From assembly GCA_949361645.1 (NCBI GenBank), contig OX442425.1:7678818-7742817 (forward strand): 64,000 bases of DNA, given 5' to 3'. Both the position numbers and the translations under genes were made by a program. How positions within the stretch are numbered: the first letter of the stretch is position 1; every line of letters starts with the position of its first letter. Shown here one piece after another: positions 23,765-34,614 of this stretch. A model generated the notes under the pieces. That model did no database searches. It saw only the letters and a program-made list of their open reading frames with translations, and had not been told where the DNA came from. The stretch comes from Spongilla lacustris. Lineage: Eukaryota; Porifera; Demospongiae; Spongillida; Spongillidae.

Positions 23765-25123
23765 TCACAATATGGTTCCTTTGTCATGAACCATTATTGG
23801 TCTTGTTGTGAGTATACAGTGCGGCTGGGGTGCCGTACGTCTTGCCACACACCGAACTGGAAAATGGCCTGTCAATTTCAGATATTAGCGTATGCCTCGC
23901 GGCTTGTGCTTGGCTGGACCCTGGCTTCTTTTGTCAACGCTGGAATCTGTGTTCATCACCTGGAACAGCAGGCTGCTTGTGAGTGTTCTTTTTGTGCAGG
24001 GACAGGGCCTGGCTACTGGCATACTTGTTGCGACATACATGTACAGTGCATTGGTAGGCAAGGATTAGTTCAGACCTGGGTCTGCATTTCCTCCTGCCAG
24101 AAACAGTGTCAGCTATTACCTTCACCTTGCAATTCACTGTGAGTGTCATCTGCAGACTGTAAGTAAGTGAGGAAGGTCTTGGTTTGTCATTTTCTGCTAC
24201 TGCATGGGATGAAGCATTACCGCATGGATATATAGGAAGAGTTGGCCTCTAAGCTTTGTGAAGGCTTTGGACAACACCTTGTCCCTTTTCTTGGGGTCAC
24301 GACCGTATTCCCTCACCTTCTCGTACAGGTACAGTGACCGCATCAGGGACAATCCACTGGGGGTAATAACAGGTGGCATCACTTGGCTCTGATAAGCCTC
24401 CTGTATGTCCTTTATGGCCACTCCAGCCCTCAGCATGCTCATCTCGGTGGGGTTTGTGTCCGATGGCAAGGTCTCCATCCTCATGACACCAGGGTGGTCT
24501 TGATCAAACTCAAATGTGTGGTAGTGTCTTAGGCCAACCAGAGGACCAAACCACTGGCTCAAGAAGGCATTCCAGTCCTGGTACAGCTGTGACACACAAG
24601 TGACATCCTGGCCACACTGCCGGACACAGTCAGCTAGGTTCTGCTGTAAGTCCATTGGGATGTGTGGCTTCCCTTGATTGAAATTGTGGGGGCTGCCAAC
24701 TCCATTTGCAGCGAGAGGGATAGCAGTGTTTCCACTGGTATACCATTGTGGAGGCTGACCCCACTGGTTAGTTTGTGGCTCGTGTGTAGGGTCTGATATG
24801 GGTAGGTGGTTCCATAGGTAGTGCGGGTTGGTGGCGTCTGCTGCTGGTTATGCGGGGCTGCTGTCTGGACTTGCAATGCAGTGAGGCATATGTGGGGGTG
24901 GGGCTGGTGTCCATCCGCAGCTGTGGGAATCAGGGTCTGGGTACGAGACTAGGGCTGCTGGCTCTTAGTCATTTAGGGGCTGCTCACTCCCTACAACCAC
25001 CATCGTCAGTCGTCGTCAGTAGTATAACCACCGTCACTACCGTTCTCAATCTCCCCACCTCGCTCGAACTCGTCCGCCGATTGAAACTCTTGCGAGCGTG
25101 TTGTCTTCAGTGGACGTCGCCAT
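23765..25123 (-). pseudogene. Broken inverted copy of the DUF7869-like gene
   Basis: Reading the minus strand from the ATG at 25123, about 120 bases match the start of the 875-codon gene (ATGGCGACG, then a QSADEFE-like frame) but with indels. The whole catalytic core (residues about 45-580) is missing. In its place, 24660-24960 holds an unrelated P/Q/N-rich frame (for example NQWGQPPQWYTSG) that runs in frame into the retained C-terminal part. 24240-24650 keeps LADCVRQCGQDVTC through KVREYGRDPKKRD. 23935-24130 keeps RPRSELILAYQCTV but with an inserted residue pair that spoils the finger and a K-to-A type change nearby. 23765-23930 is frameshifted remnant of the second finger. It cannot encode a working transposase, lacking all three core Asp motifs. 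Confidence 0.85.
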
Positions 25124-25311
25124 ATCTCCGTTATCTACATAGGAGATAACGAATAACAACTGTGACAGGGACGATACATTAAATACTTACTCATCAGATC
25201 TAGCTAGCGCAGTATGGGTGTGGCTATAAGTTATCAAAGTCTCGGCCCACAGGAAGTAGTTGCATATTCATGTCTTTGATGAATGGAAGCGGGCCTCGCA
25301 CGTCCAACGGC

Positions 25312-25688
25312 GCGATTCGAGCGGGAAACGTGTACCAACTTTGCGCCGCTGTATCTCCGTAACGGATGACATAAAAATTAACGAACAGAACAAATCGATA
25401 GGTATAGGACCTCTCTACCTATAAACCGAATTTGAAGCGATTTCATTACTCCTACCTAAAGTTATGGCGGGTGTGAACCCGGTGGGGTATCGAACATTGC
25501 AATACTGGCACGGAGCAAGTGCAAGACTCCAAAATGGATTTTAAAATAGAGAAATGGTGTAGTATGAAGTGTTGAAAATAGGAAGTCGATAGCTTTTACC
25601 ATTCAGAAGTTATAGCGATTCAAAAATAAGGGAATTTTATAACATTTTATATATATATACGAAGGCTCATTTTGTCGTGAACTGTCCC
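25312..25688 (-). repeat. Right terminal inverted repeat of the 13.5 kb element
   Basis: Complement of 12167-12545, ending ...TTTTGTCGTGAACTGTCCC and followed by (AT)n. The arms differ at scattered bases, so the insertion is not very recent. Confidence 0.85.
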
Positions 25689-27418
25689 ATATATATATAT
25701 ATATACGCATGCGTGGCTATAAATGGTGTATAGACTCGTTAGTAAAACAGAGTGTGTGCATGAAAATAGAATATGCATGTATGTTTACCATGCAGAACCG
25801 CGCGCGTTTCTTTACAAATGCCACCGCGCTTAATTAACTGAAAGCATGGCTAAAAAGATTTCTAGCAGAATATCGTGGTTAATATATATATATACGTGTT
25901 CTCGGGTACATGTATTCTGCAATGGCTGGAAAAGCAACCCCTTACATGTGTATACTAAGTGATATCGTACAAGTAAACCGCAAGAAGTACAAAAGTGAAG
26001 TGATGTACATGCACAGCAGTTCTTTGTATGCTATTCACAAGCAGGCCTGAAATTACTGCACTGCAGTTTAGTTCTTGCGGAGAGGTGACTGATCACCGCA
26101 TTCATACTCCGTAAAACATTGCACACTTAACCGCGGTGCAAGTTATATACATGTAAAAAACCGCGGTTAACCGCCATGCGCCGCAAATTTACAGCAATAC
26201 TCGCGGCATCCATGACAACGCTCTGCATGAAGCAAAACCGCATGCGGCTGAGTTTTGCAAAATATACCCGCAGGAAACAAATACATGCATATTGTGTACA
26301 GCGGCTGCATGAGTTTCGCAAAATACCCGCAGGAAACAAATATTGTGTACAGTCGCTGAGTCTCGCAAAATACCCGCAGAAAACAAATATTGTGTACAGT
26401 CGCTGAGTCTCGCAAAATACCCGCAGGAAACAAATATTGTGTACAGTCGCTGAGTTTCGCAAAATACCCGCAGGAAACAAATACATGCATATTGTGTACA
26501 CAATAGACCCCTTTCATATGACGTCAAAAATCACATGAAATAATGAAATTCAATTGAGGTTGATCCAATTCATATTCAATGCGGTCCGCCATCTTGCATG
26601 GTGCTCAAGTTACTATAGAACTAGAACGGTATGGGCAATTCACAGTTTTTTTTAATTGTTTATGCCTGTTTTGGGTCTCGTAATACTTTTATATTCTTAC
26701 CATCGAATGACGTCAGTGCCCACTGTAAAACAATAAAACCAAACCCATGCATAATCACTTACTGTGAACGTACAGTAATAACTAAATCAGGCCCGTAGGC
26801 TGGTCGGGAGACGGGGGGGTTCGGGAAAGCAATAAGGTGGAACTGATTAAGTAGCTGGAGGAGGGGGCTGTGCCCCCTCCCGCCCAGCTAGGGGGTATGG
26901 GGGAGCGCTGCAAGCCAGATCCCCCATCGGGGTCTGGAGCGGAGCCGCATTGCAATTTCTAAGCCACAAAACATAGCATAATTGCATAGAAATATGCAAA
27001 AAATATAGATAGCTCAGTTTGTGTTCCCGTTCAATAATGAAGTACATACATGTAGGTCTGGCTTGCGAGTTGCGAGTCTAAAGGGTGGCATACACGGGGC
27101 AACTTCCGGGCGACTTCAGTGTCAAATGACTTCCGCAATTCTGATGGTTTGCGAAACTTCTACCCATATTCATTTGAGTTGCATGGGGCAAGTCGGCTGG
27201 AAGTCTAGCTATAATTCACGAACCCTACTTGCTACTTGGCTGGGAGGATGCAGGATCCCCCCCTAGGCTCCGCCGTTGCTGATTGTTGTGGGCGGGCCGT
27301 TGGGTGCCCATTTAGACTGAATGGATTTCCCGCGGTTGCTAAGCAGCTTAGTGTTAATAAATTTATCTCAGGCTCGAGGGCTACAGCAATCTTTAAAACA
27401 CTAAATATCTTCAACCCA
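25689..27418. other. Gene-poor stretch with a 47-bp tandem repeat and a CRE-containing repeat end
   Basis: 26250-26501 has five copies of a 47-61 base unit with TCGCAAAATACCCGCAGGAA and ATTGTGTACAG. 26502-26600 starts AATAGACCCCTTTCATATGA followed by CGTCA and a CCGCCATCTTG word; it matches 56023-56110. No gene recognised; a poly-purine/GGGGG patch near 26808-26900 is not coding by my reading. Confidence 0.5.
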
Positions 27419-28955
27419 CACAGCAAAAATTCACAGTGCCAAAACGTTGTTTTCCAGCTATGTATAATGCGTGTATACTGCTTGTATACACGCGTTTTAC
27501 GTGAATCTAAACATGCTGCTTACACCGGTGGATAACGTGTGGAAGGAGACTGACATCCGATCGGGTGTAATGTTGGTGGATAGCACTATGTATACAACCG
27601 CGTATGACGCGAGGATACCATGAGTAAACGCGCATATAACGGGTGGATAACAAGCCTTTTTTTGGTACAGTGCAGGCTATAATCAACCAGTATAACTCCG
27701 TAATGCTTGAGCACAGGCATGCCTTCCGTTTATCACCGCATATTGTCCCATAACCATTATTAATATTGCAAGTTATCTTGTGTGATATCGAAACGAATAC
27801 AGTACAGATGAAATCAGGTATAAAAGATAGAAGTTCTCAGTCTTTTCCAGCTCAGTCAAAGTGGCTGCATGAACGTTGCCAAATGTATCTTCTTTTTTTC
27901 TTTCTGTACTCCTCTTTGTGCCCGCTTGGCTGCTTGCTTCCTGCATGTTTGCCTTCGCCGCCTCTTATGTTGTTCATATATATGCTCCCCGGTCAGAGAT
28001 GCTAGATGAAAGAAAAGATGTTAACGTAACTGCATGCCTATACAAATAAATCTTGCCATACCATGTTGATTTGCTGTTTTGTCCGTCCTCTTTAATTTGC
28101 TGAGAGCGGATTGTGAATGCTGTTGCATGGGGCAGTTTGTTTAACTTCACTCTGTAAGCGACTTACTGTTTGCTGTTTAAACCTTCTGCAGCAATGACTT
28201 ACGATTTCATCCTGCAAATACACATTGATGTATTAAATCACGCATGCACATGCGTGAAACAGCCTGTAACAATAAAGGATCCAAACCTTTGTCTTACCGG
28301 TGCACTATCTTCTATATATCGGGTGTAAGCTCTATACCGCAGTTTTCCACGCTACAAAGCACGAAATACAACGGTCAATATACAATATTTTATCTTACTT
28401 ACCAATCATTATACCGGCCCACACAAGTACAAATACTTCGATGAGTCCATTGCACTAGCAGCTAGTCCAGCGAATCGATACTGACATCTTAGCTTCTTTG
28501 ATGACCGCTGTAAATGAATGGAAGTTGCCAGCTGCCACCGCGTGATCGATCCACGTGATTTCATAGTGATCATCGCATATTTCACACCTGTATGCGTACA
28601 CTCGTTTTCCGCTTAATGTCTCACGCGTTATACAATCGTTGTGTATAACAAGTGTATGCAGAATGTAAACTCACGTTATACACGATGTGCATCGTGCGTT
28701 ATACAGCTATTGTGTATAGCAAGAGTAACAGAGTAGATACGCTCGTTATGCATTCGAAGTATACACCGCGTATCCTCCACTACAGTAAAACACGCGTACA
28801 CCGGGTTGAATACACCCTGTGGATAATTTTGATTTGGCACTGTGAAACAGTTTGGTGTATTTCACTCAAAACGGCAAACTATATCACTCTGAATCAGGAT
28901 TCTGAGTGATATCGTTTGCGTTTTGAGTGAAATACACTAAAATTTTTTTGCTGTG
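27419..28955. mobile_element. 1.5 kb DNA element with CACAGCAAAAA ends and GTATAC/CGCG subterminal arrays
   Basis: Outer ends CACAGCAAAAATT (27419) and its complement AATTTTTTTGCTGTG (ending 28955). An inner inverted pair CACAGTGCCAAA lies at 27432 and 28833-28844. Between them both flanks carry many copies of short words such as GTATACACGCG, CGTTATAC and GGTGGATAAC in both orientations (27455-27650 and 28590-28825). A clean 80-base hairpin with stem GTGTATTTCACTCAAAACG sits at 28854-28936. No transposase is visible. The pattern of tip plus dense subterminal repeats is typical of a DNA transposon whose transposase binds many sites. Confidence 0.6.
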
Positions 28956-29122
28956 CAACAATAGAACAAAATAAATGTTGAAATCAACTGAAATATTATT
29001 ATGCCTCATTAAAATTATTGGATCATTTATTATTATTATTATTATTACATATATGTGAGAATACACGAAAACATAATTACATAATAATTATATAAATTCT
29101 TAGGCAAATACACACAGAAAGA

Positions 29123-29990
29123 TCAGTAGTCAATTGCATTGACCTGCATGTCTGCCACCTGCAATGATCTAGCAAGGATAGCCCTGGCGTTTGCTCTCAC
29201 AAGCACAATGCTCAGTCTGCCATATAGATCCCCCAAAACTTGGGATTTGCTACTAACAGTTTGTGAGGATGGCTTCGCGCATGGCTACGCAGGAGAAAGC
29301 ATTGCGTGCCTCTTCACCCCAGGCTCCATATGTTTCCACTGCTAGTGGAATGCACTGCCAACCAAGCTCTGAACACTTTATGTCATTTTGTTCATGTTTT
29401 CTTGATTCTGCAGCTTTTGCAGCCACACCAGCAGAAACCCCCGCTTCAGAAACAATTTTGGGACTTAGCGGTGAAGTTACTGTGATGTCAAAAGCAGCAG
29501 TATCTTTAATTCCCCAACTTGACACTAGAATATCAGCAGGCCTAGTTCCGAGTTCACTACTGCCTAAACCACATCCTGCAGCCTCCAGGCGAGCAGGTAA
29601 TGAGGCACGTCGACATGCGCTGAAGATGGTATTGCGAAGACGATTGTGTCGGTTTGTTACATCGCTTCCACGTTTACAGGTGATGCTGTGATGACGTAAA
29701 GGATCTAGTGCTTTCTCAGGGCACAAGGCACATAATGGAGTTGGAACATCAGTAGCACCATAAGGGCACAATCCAAGCCACCATTTTATGCCGGGTAGTG
29801 TGTAGCTCATTGGGATCTAGGTGGAGGCCCAGACTGACTGATGGTGTAACTGTTAACCACGCAGCCGCATGTGGAGAGGATACTGACAGCAGTCTTGCCC
29901 TGTGAGCACAAGACATGGAATCAAACAAATCTGAAAAAGAATAGGCTTCCAGCTTGTCTGAAAGGTTGTGTTGTGAGGGTTTATTGAGCA
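29123..29990 (-). pseudogene. Non-LTR retrotransposon remnant, C-terminal part of reverse transcriptase with endonuclease-like domain
   Basis: Three frames must be combined. About 29990-29800 gives SFSDLFDSMSCAHRARLLS and GLHLDPNEL. A frameshift near 29800 leads to IKWWLGL, then a Cys/His knuckle (CALCPEKAL...RHHSITC) and a RPADILV...AAFDITVTSP stretch resembling the PD..D core of restriction-like endonucleases. After a stop at 29253 a third frame continues with LYGRLSIVLVRANARAILAR to the stop at 29123. The reverse-transcriptase core upstream is absent, so this is a 5-prime-truncated dead copy, as usual for such elements. The type resembles the R2-like lineage with a C-terminal endonuclease; the precise clade is not certain. 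It lies just downstream of the Ig gene on the same strand. Confidence 0.72.
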
Positions 29991-30319
29991 ATTTTAAAAA
30001 AACATTTAAATTAATGCTGTACTGGGAGATTACTGAGATACAAATGAAACGTGAATACGTGTAGCTTCTTATCCATTTCAACAGATCAAGGAATTATGGC
30101 AGGAACCGAGGTACCACATGGGTCTTCAGCTCACCGCAAACACTGTAGTTTAATTATTTGATATATTTTGTATGGTGAGCATGCACTGTTATCAATTGCC
30201 CTTATGCAGTGGTCCGAAGCGATTTATAAATTCAATTATTGGTAAACCAAATATGTGCCATTGTGGACAGCAAAACCATAGGAGGAACACGCGTATACTT
30301 CTAAGTTCTAACTTTTTTT

Positions 30320-30358
<39 letters not shown>

Positions 30359-30540
30359 AGAGGTGTGTGAAAGATCTAGCATCATCATAATATTGTTCCT
30401 TGTCTATCCTTTTCTACTCCTCCACATGCTTCATCACATGATTGCTCTCCTCCAGTATTTTCATACATAGCGCACTTTCTTGTCATGGCTATCCTGCCAC
30501 TGCTATATTGGGAGATTACAGAGATACAAGGAACACTTAC
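29991..30540. other. 3-prime flank or intron of Ig receptor gene A with T/G run
   Basis: 30313-30358 is a T run followed by a long G run. Two related segments containing TGGGAGATTACAGAGATACA occur at about 30020-30045 and 30508-30530, hinting at a local duplication next to the cytoplasmic exon. Later exons of the gene were not identified. Confidence 0.4.
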
Positions 30541-30584
30541 AAAATGAGACATGGTTATACCTCTTGCCAGCAGACCCAGCAGCT
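30541..30584 (-). CDS. Gene A, cytoplasmic exon
   Basis: 44 bases between acceptor TTTATTACAG and donor GTAAGTG; reads AAGSAGKRYNHVSF in the frame left by the transmembrane exon. Small, so the support is the two good splice sites and the phase match. Confidence 0.55.
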
Positions 30585-31923
30585 CTGTAATAAACACAGG
30601 TCATGGGATTTTAGTTGGACATAAAGGCATAACTACAGTTTACCTGCCTCGTCTGATCAAAAGTAGTATTAGCACAGCAACAACTGTGATGAGAACCAAT
30701 CCTGCAACCACGCCCCCAACCACACCTCCAATCACAGCACTTGAACCAGTGGTAGAGGAGTGAGAGGGGATTCCCCCTACATCATGAGAGGGGCAGAGAG
30801 CACTTGATTATAAAAGGATAGTTATTTATGACATCATCTCCTAACCTGGGCTGACAATGGGCACGATGGTTGTGAAGGTGGTACTGTTGGAGGCTTGTAG
30901 ACCAATCAGTGGTAAGTGGTACAACATCGATCATTCAAGGAGGAGTAAAAGTGACAGCAGGAAGGTTATTGTTGGTATGAATCATGGTACAACATTAGTT
31001 TTGCAACAAATAGTTATTACTAGTTTGGAGCCAACAAATGGACATTATGCTTATGTGCAAAATAGGCACGCACTGAGTCTTTTGCAGCGTGTGTGACATA
31101 AATGACAATTAGCTACAGGATTATAAGAATCCACTAGTTTTGGATGCACTGAGTATTAAACATCACATGTTCAAACAACAAATTTCAGATGCAAGTACTT
31201 TTGTATAGGAGAGTGAAATCTTTTCCTTTATTGGTGTTGTTACTGCCGTTTTGTTCCCTGATGATTTTAAAAAGTGCTATATATAGACACAGCATGCTGT
31301 TAACGAACCAGACACCAACTCAACCTATGCAGATATGTGATACTGAAATTCGTTGATCCCCATTTCTGCCCATAAGCCAGGTACACTTTCCACTATTAGA
31401 ATACATCAGTATTTTGGTTATTATAAAGACCAAAGTAACCTATTAATGCAATGTACCGGTATCTATGGGAAGGCTCTATATCTTAAGACTAAAACCATGT
31501 AAATATCCATGCATACCTGAACATGCCATCGTTTGAATTGTGGTTGCTCCAAACCCATTGGTTGCTTTGCACTGGAAGGTCGTAGGACATCCCATAAGTG
31601 GCTGTGTTGAGGAGGCACGCCCCCAGGATGTGAAGTTGTCTTGAGGGGAGATGTTAGATGTGCTGGTGCCTCCCAGGATGGTCACATCTGTCAGCGCTGG
31701 GTAGCCATATGCCTCACACAGTATCATGGCCTGGGAACCCGATGTAGTGACTGACATGTTGACCACAGGGTAAACTGTTGGAGGGAGGAGGGGGAGGGAG
31801 GGAGGAAGGGGGAGGAGGCAGAAAGAGGGAGGGAGTAGTGGAGGGTCGGGAAAAAAGGAGGAAGAAGTGAAGAATGGCCATAAGTAGGCTGGGAAAATCA
31901 TTTGTGGGTGAGATGTCTTTCTT

Positions 31924-32008
<85 letters not shown>

Positions 32009-34545
32009 TTTACGCAAAATATGCCAAGCATCTAAAGAACTCACATGACTCCAACAGCATGAAAGTGGCTGAGCTTGAACCTGCTATGTTGGTAGCCGTG
32101 GCAACAAACTGACCTCTGTCCCCAGGCTGAATGTTGGATAATTGGAGCATGGTACTGGTGACCACCATGTTGGTGGTATTGTAGAGAGACACTCCATTCT
32201 TGGTCCACACCACACTGGCAGGGGGGAGACCAGGGGTGGTGAGGCTGACAGAGAAGGTGACCGTGGAGCCTTGGCTTGCTGTCTGAGAAGAGCTGCCCAC
32301 AGCTGTGAGCACTGGAGGGACTGGGGAGGAGGGTGGAAAGTTAATATGTAGTGCATTCATCATATCACACTGAGGCCCTTAGCCAAGTTAGTGAAACTGA
32401 TTTAAAAGCATTGCATTCTTTTGTGGACACGATACAATGCAGGTGCAATATGGGAATTTTGTAAAGGGGATGGAGGAACTAATTAAGAAAAGGAGTTATC
32501 AAACTGATGTATATGTTACGCGCAAAGCGTGGATTTGCGCAATCCCGGGATTGTCCTGCGCAAACCCTGGATCCATGGTTTGTGGTACAAACCATGGATT
32601 GGCCGCGCAATCCTGGGATTGCTCGTGCGCAAAGCATGGATCAGGACAATCCTGGGATTGCCCTGCGCAAAGCATAGATCAGACATGTCTGCATGTAATA
32701 TATTTAATTAGCGATGGGTAACGAATAATGAGTGCATCCACATTACTTTATATCAAATAACATGCATTTGCAGTACAAATAAAAGGCCTATGGTGTACAA
32801 ATACAATTGTTCTCTACTGATGAGAGAATCTTGAAAATGTGGTCAGGATCAGTACATCTTGACAAGCAGATCTTCATGATTTCCTTTGTACAGTTGCTTG
32901 GCACTGAAGCCTCCAATAATGCTACCAAATACATTTCCCCTGAGGTATCACTTTTTCCTCACTATCTCCAGTACCTGCAAAAATATATGGAGGAAAATTA
33001 TTACATCAAGATTTTAATTGGCATTGCGTGCATAAATTAATTAATTTCATGCCAATCAGCCGAAGACTAATTTCCATTGAATAGCTATCATTTCTCATTC
33101 CTCAGGTCCTTGGCTTTGAGGATGCTGGTCTGTCATCAAGAATGGTCGAGTCACCTTGCCAGTTCTTTACAAAATCAGCAATTAAAGTGCTCCCATTGTA
33201 ATATTTTGCATGGGTAAAATATAAGCAAATTTTAATTGATTTGGTGCAAGGTTCCAGCTAGGCCACCTCCTTGCCCCTCTCCTCTCATTGGCTCTGAAGA
33301 GCAGGATTGGTCTATACCTATCCAATCATCAGTGATTAATCTTGTAGATAAAATCACAACTTGAACACACACTTGAGGCTACAATATAGATTAGTACTTT
33401 AAATCCTGATGGTAAAGAACTGGCCTGGTGACTCGACCATTCTCGATGACAGACCAGCAACCTCACAAACTGAATATCCACACCTTAGACCATGAACAAC
33501 ATTCAAAGAATGCTAAATCTATAAAACATACATACATACATGTATAAATATGAAATTAACAATCTTCTTAGTACATGCATGAGTAAGAGTTTTTTTTTGT
33601 AACATATGTAATACACGACCTCATTGTTGACACTGTCATAATAAAATCTTCCACATACACCATGCAATTTACTAACATGGCTAGCACGGTGGTGTTATTA
33701 GAATCCTGAACAGATTTTTTTATTAATGACGAAAAATACTTGTCACATGTTTCTAATGCTAGCTGGTGAACAGAGCACATCACAGAGACAGCGTCCAAGT
33801 GCAACTTCACCCAAAACTTCAAACGGTCGTTACTATAGACCCATTTATAAGCGCAACTACCCAACAAACTAGCTCCCTGATTTCCTTTTTTGACAAATAT
33901 GGCTGTACTGCAGTTTACATACTTTTTAACTTCAAATTTTATGTATCGTGAAGAGCCGGCACCTATAAGTGCGTTACATATTGACAGTACAGATACGACT
34001 TTCCTGATTAGCGGGCGCCCATAAGCTGGATTCAAGCGAAGCCACTGGGCCTTTTAGAACCATGACAAGAAAGTGTTCTATTGAGGGTATCAATCGATCC
34101 GCTCTTAATAATGCCTACCACACAATTAACTTACCGTCTTGAAAAGCCCAAATAGGTTGGAGACTAGATTTGACAGACCGACAGGTCATCTCAACTTATC
34201 CGAGTGTACGCTCAACGGCTCTGCCAGGCTCTGGCGTAGTCGATACAACTTTTGTGCCTTCGTTCAGTTGAACATTACAAGATACTAGTACGCGAGTTGA
34301 TTGGGTTAAAATATATATTAGGGCAATCTCGAGTTTGCGCAAACAAACCATGGATCCAGGGTTTGCGCAGGACAATCCCGGGTTTGCGCAAATCCACGCT
34401 TTGCGCGTAACATATACATGTTTGAAATACATGTATACATAGCAGTACTGCACAACTATGAAATGACTAGCCTCCTACAATACCCTCGGGCCATTATGAA
34501 TAGCCTCTGAACACACACACACACACACAACACACACACACACAT

Positions 34546-34614
<69 letters not shown>

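Larger units (their letters stand above)
12167..25688. mobile_element. 13.5 kb foldback element carrying a DUF7869-like / C2H2 gene
   Basis: The left tip (12167) and the right tip (25688) are inverted copies of GGGACAGTTCACGACAAAAT, embedded in (AT)n. Inverted similarity continues inwards for most of the length. Pairs: 12167-12760 with 25115-25688; gene C-terminal region 14485-14895 with 24240-24650; 15010-15385 with 23765-24130; minisatellites 18855-19560 with 22865-23735 and 19600-20050 with 21990-22830; unique arm 20066-20620 with 21005-21560; centre arms 20630-20720 with 20880-20975. The left arm holds the complete gene and a 1.75 kb minisatellite absent from the right arm. The termini match the 0.8 kb MITEs at 3225, 11345 and 56155. 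I infer the potentially autonomous relative of that family, or a head-to-head fusion of two copies. Confidence 0.82.
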
